Assembly: GCA_017447625.1 (NCBI GenBank)
Contig: JAFSNB010000046.1
Span: 1 to 64,000 of the forward strand
Source of the DNA: Bacteroidaceae bacterium
GTDB taxonomy: Bacteria; Bacteroidota; Bacteroidia; Bacteroidales; Bacteroidaceae
Direction: 5' to 3'
DNA: 64,000 nt
In this document: piece after piece, positions 62,424-64,000 of the stretch
How positions within the stretch are numbered: position 1 is the stretch's first letter
How the letters are laid out: each line of letters starts with the position of its first letter
Position numbers and translations under genes: made by a program
Notes under the pieces: generated by a model
Told to the model about the DNA's origin: nothing
Databases searched by the model: none
Seen by the model: the letters and a program-made list of their open reading frames with translations, nothing else

Positions 62424-64000
62424 TTACATGGCGAGGCGGAAACCTAGGTTTGAGTATGATACTCCTTCCATGATGTTACTACGGGCAGACACGCGACACC
62501 CAGCAGCTATAGTATCCCAGGCACCGCCACGGCAAATGCGGAAAAAACTCGATTTTGGACCAGTGGGATTGGTTTTAGACCTGCGACTGTAACTCCCAAA
62601 GTTATCGTTACACCATTCCCATACATTACCTGACATATCATAAAGCCCCAACTCATTGGGTGATTTTGATCCAATATCGTGAGTTTTATTGTCACTATTG
62701 TCTTTGAAGTATGCTATGTAACCTAAAATACTACTTCCACTGTACTTATAGCCGCAGCTCATATCACCTCCACGAGCGGCATATTCCCACTCAGCTTCAG
62801 TAGGCAAGCGGAATTTAGCACCTGTTAGAGTATTTAGCTTTTCAATAAATGTCTGGCAATCTATCCAACTTACCATTTCTACAGGTAGGTTGTCATCTTT
62901 AAATTTTGAAGGGTTGTTACCCATTACAGCTTTCCATAATGCTTGAGAAACCTCTGTTTGACCAATGAGGTAGTCTTTTGTAAGTGTAACCTTATGAGCA
63001 GGTTTCTCGTTATCAACTGCATCTATTTCATGTTCTTTTGTTGCCCCCATTGTGAACGTACCAGCCTTCACTTTTACCATCGTGAATTCTACGTCATTGA
63101 CTTTAAAGATTAGATAGTCTGAGGCTGTATTTGTATTAGATAGATTAACATCAACATTTGCGGAGCCGCCGCCGTTAGGAGGGGCTGTGATGTTTTTTGA
63201 TGTCTCTGTGTCGCTTCTTCCCTTTTGTGGTGCTTCCAGTTGGAAGAATTTCTTTTGGCCACCGACGACTTCGATGGTGGCATCTGCGTTTTTGAAGTTG
63301 AGGGCGCGGCAGGAGACGGTGTGTCGGCCGGCAGAGAGTTTGCCTTCCCAGCGGCCTGTGCCGACTTTGCTGCCATCTACGTAGATGTCGGCGGTGAGGG
63401 ACTTACAGAGGAGAATCACTTCACCCTCGCCTGAAGCGGTCTCTGAGAGACTGCCTTTAATCAGAGTGGCGGAGAAGGGAGCCGTCTCGCCCTCTTTGAT
63501 GGTGATGTTGCCCGTGTAGTCGTTATAGCCGCTGCGGACGAGCTTCACGGTGTGGGAACCAACGAGAAGGTTGGAAACCAGTTGAGGTGTCTGGCCCACT
63601 TTCTTCCCGTCGATATAGATGTCAGCCATTGCGGGTTTACTGTCGAAGTCCGCATCTCCGAGGATAGGCGTGGGAGCGGGCAGTTGGATAGTCTGCGGTC
63701 CTTCGCTTAGGTCGATGGTTTTGGTGAGCTGCGCATCACGGTGGCTCGCTTTCTTAGTCTCAAAGAGGTAGTCGCCACCGTTGAGATTCCCTTTCCATGA
63801 GCCATTGCCTTTGCGCTCGCCATTTACCCAAATCTCTGCATCGTCTGGGGCGGTAAGAGTCACCTGCGTGAAGTTCGGCTTCAGCGTTACATTGACCACA
63901 TGTTTCTCGTCCGGGTTGTTCACTTCGATGCGCCCGACCTCCTGCTGGTAGTTGGGAGCCTGCACGGTGTAGTTGTACTTGCCCATCTTCATCAGTTTGC
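62424..64000 (-). CDS. PEGA-repeat protein with SUMF1-type C-terminal domain (partial)
   Basis: At least 522 residues. The frame stays open to the window edge, so the N-terminus is missing and the Met at 63992 is internal to a PEGA domain. Four or five PEGA-type repeats (e.g. VKLVRSGYNDYTGNITIKEGE; ADIYIDGKKVGQTPQLVSNL; YVDGSKVGTGRWEGKLSAGRH) are followed by the SUMF1/formylglycine-enzyme fold: VKAGTFTMGATKEHEIDAVD, KDYLIGQTEVSQALWKAVM, FRLPTEAEWEYAARGG, GLYDMSGNVWEWCND and ICRGGAWD. Such proteins occur near surface-associated or gliding-type systems. The two Cys of a true formylglycine enzyme cannot be confirmed, so a sulfatase-activating role is unlikely. Confidence 0.85.
   Translation of the reverse strand, partial: KLMKMGKYNYTVQAPNYQQEVGRIEVNNPDEKHVVNVTLKPNFTQVTLTAPDDAEIWVNGERKGNGSWKGNLNGGDYLFETKKASHRDAQLTKTIDLSEGPQTIQLPAPTPILGDADFDSKPAMADIYIDGKKVGQTPQLVSNLLVGSHTVKLVRSGYNDYTGNITIKEGETAPFSATLIKGSLSETASGEGEVILLCKSLTADIYVDGSKVGTGRWEGKLSAGRHTVSCRALNFKNADATIEVVGGQKKFFQLEAPQKGRSDTETSKNITAPPNGGGSANVDVNLSNTNTASDYLIFKVNDVEFTMVKVKAGTFTMGATKEHEIDAVDNEKPAHKVTLTKDYLIGQTEVSQALWKAVMGNNPSKFKDDNLPVEMVSWIDCQTFIEKLNTLTGAKFRLPTEAEWEYAARGGDMSCGYKYSGSSILGYIAYFKDNSDNKTHDIGSKSPNELGLYDMSGNVWEWCNDNFGSYSRRSKTNPTGPKSSFFRICRGGAWDTIAAGCRVSARSNIMEGVSYSNLGFRLAM

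Noticed and set aside
63110..63376. Met at 63992 as the true start of the PEGA-SUMF1 protein
   Set aside because: The frame is open to the window edge and the first residues fall in the middle of a PEGA domain, so the gene is cut by the window.

Overview
The window reads as a chromosome segment of a gut or rumen Bacteroidales, most likely Prevotellaceae (Prevotella in the wide sense). The evidence is indirect but consistent. Promoters carry the Bacteroidetes -7 box TAnnTTTG (TATCTTTG, TACCTTTG, TAACTTTG), sometimes with TTTG 19-20 bp upstream, and starts lack Shine-Dalgarno sequences. There is a Na+-pumping NQR operon, an HU-like protein of the type found in Bacteroidales, many secreted glycosidases, and secreted proteins ending in a YDLSGRR...KGLYI-type tail. 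No rRNA, CRISPR array, integrase or transposase gene was seen.

Layout. 1-2.4 kb: flavodoxin tail, GH29 fucosidase, tRNA-Arg(TCT). 2.4-6.9 kb: a TamB/AsmA-like envelope protein. 7.0-13.7 kb: nqrABCDEF, with an unusual NqrC carrying a rubredoxin-like N-terminus and a 31-cysteine C-terminal tail. 13.8-20.1 kb: an 18-repeat LRR surface protein, a small ORF and a PL11 rhamnogalacturonan lyase. 20.3-26.4 kb: a zeta-toxin operon, trmD and a SNF2 helicase, all leftward. 26.5-31.7 kb: ligA, a hotdog thioesterase, GH43 and GHL10. 31.9-35.1 kb: gdhA, trxB and a LolA-like carrier. 35.1-42.2 kb: GH20 hexosaminidase, ftsK, a 3'-5' exonuclease, an RlmI-like methyltransferase and a probable stand-alone small RNA. 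42.3-46.1 kb: a PRTase-like protein, a RelE/ParE-type toxin-antitoxin pair, an HU-like protein and an unknown exported protein. 46.2-61.5 kb: a 1894-residue secreted protein with a tyrosine-phosphatase module, a 63-residue peptide, GH51 arabinofuranosidase, GH105 and a GH28-GH106 fusion. 61.6-64 kb: an MNT/HEPN pair and a PEGA-SUMF1 protein cut by the window edge.

How the genes work together. PL11 (backbone lyase), GH105 (unsaturated disaccharide hydrolase), GH28 plus GH106 (galacturonosidase plus rhamnosidase), GH51 and GH43 (arabinan/galactan side chains) and GH29 form a coherent pectin rhamnogalacturonan-I toolkit. They sit as several transcription units without SusC/SusD or a hybrid two-component regulator in view.

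The most unusual theme is repetitive DNA. GC-rich palindromes, often as inverted pairs 150-175 bp apart, sit against start codons (nqrF, the 52.0 kb peptide). They encode stretches inside or around signal peptides (GHL10, GH20, GH105), span the stop of one gene and the start of the next (40.5-40.7 kb), and lie in frame within the GH106 domain. AT-rich short-period fillers occupy many spacers and also run through the GH51 ORF. Two separate spacers hold arrays with a period of about 22 bp.
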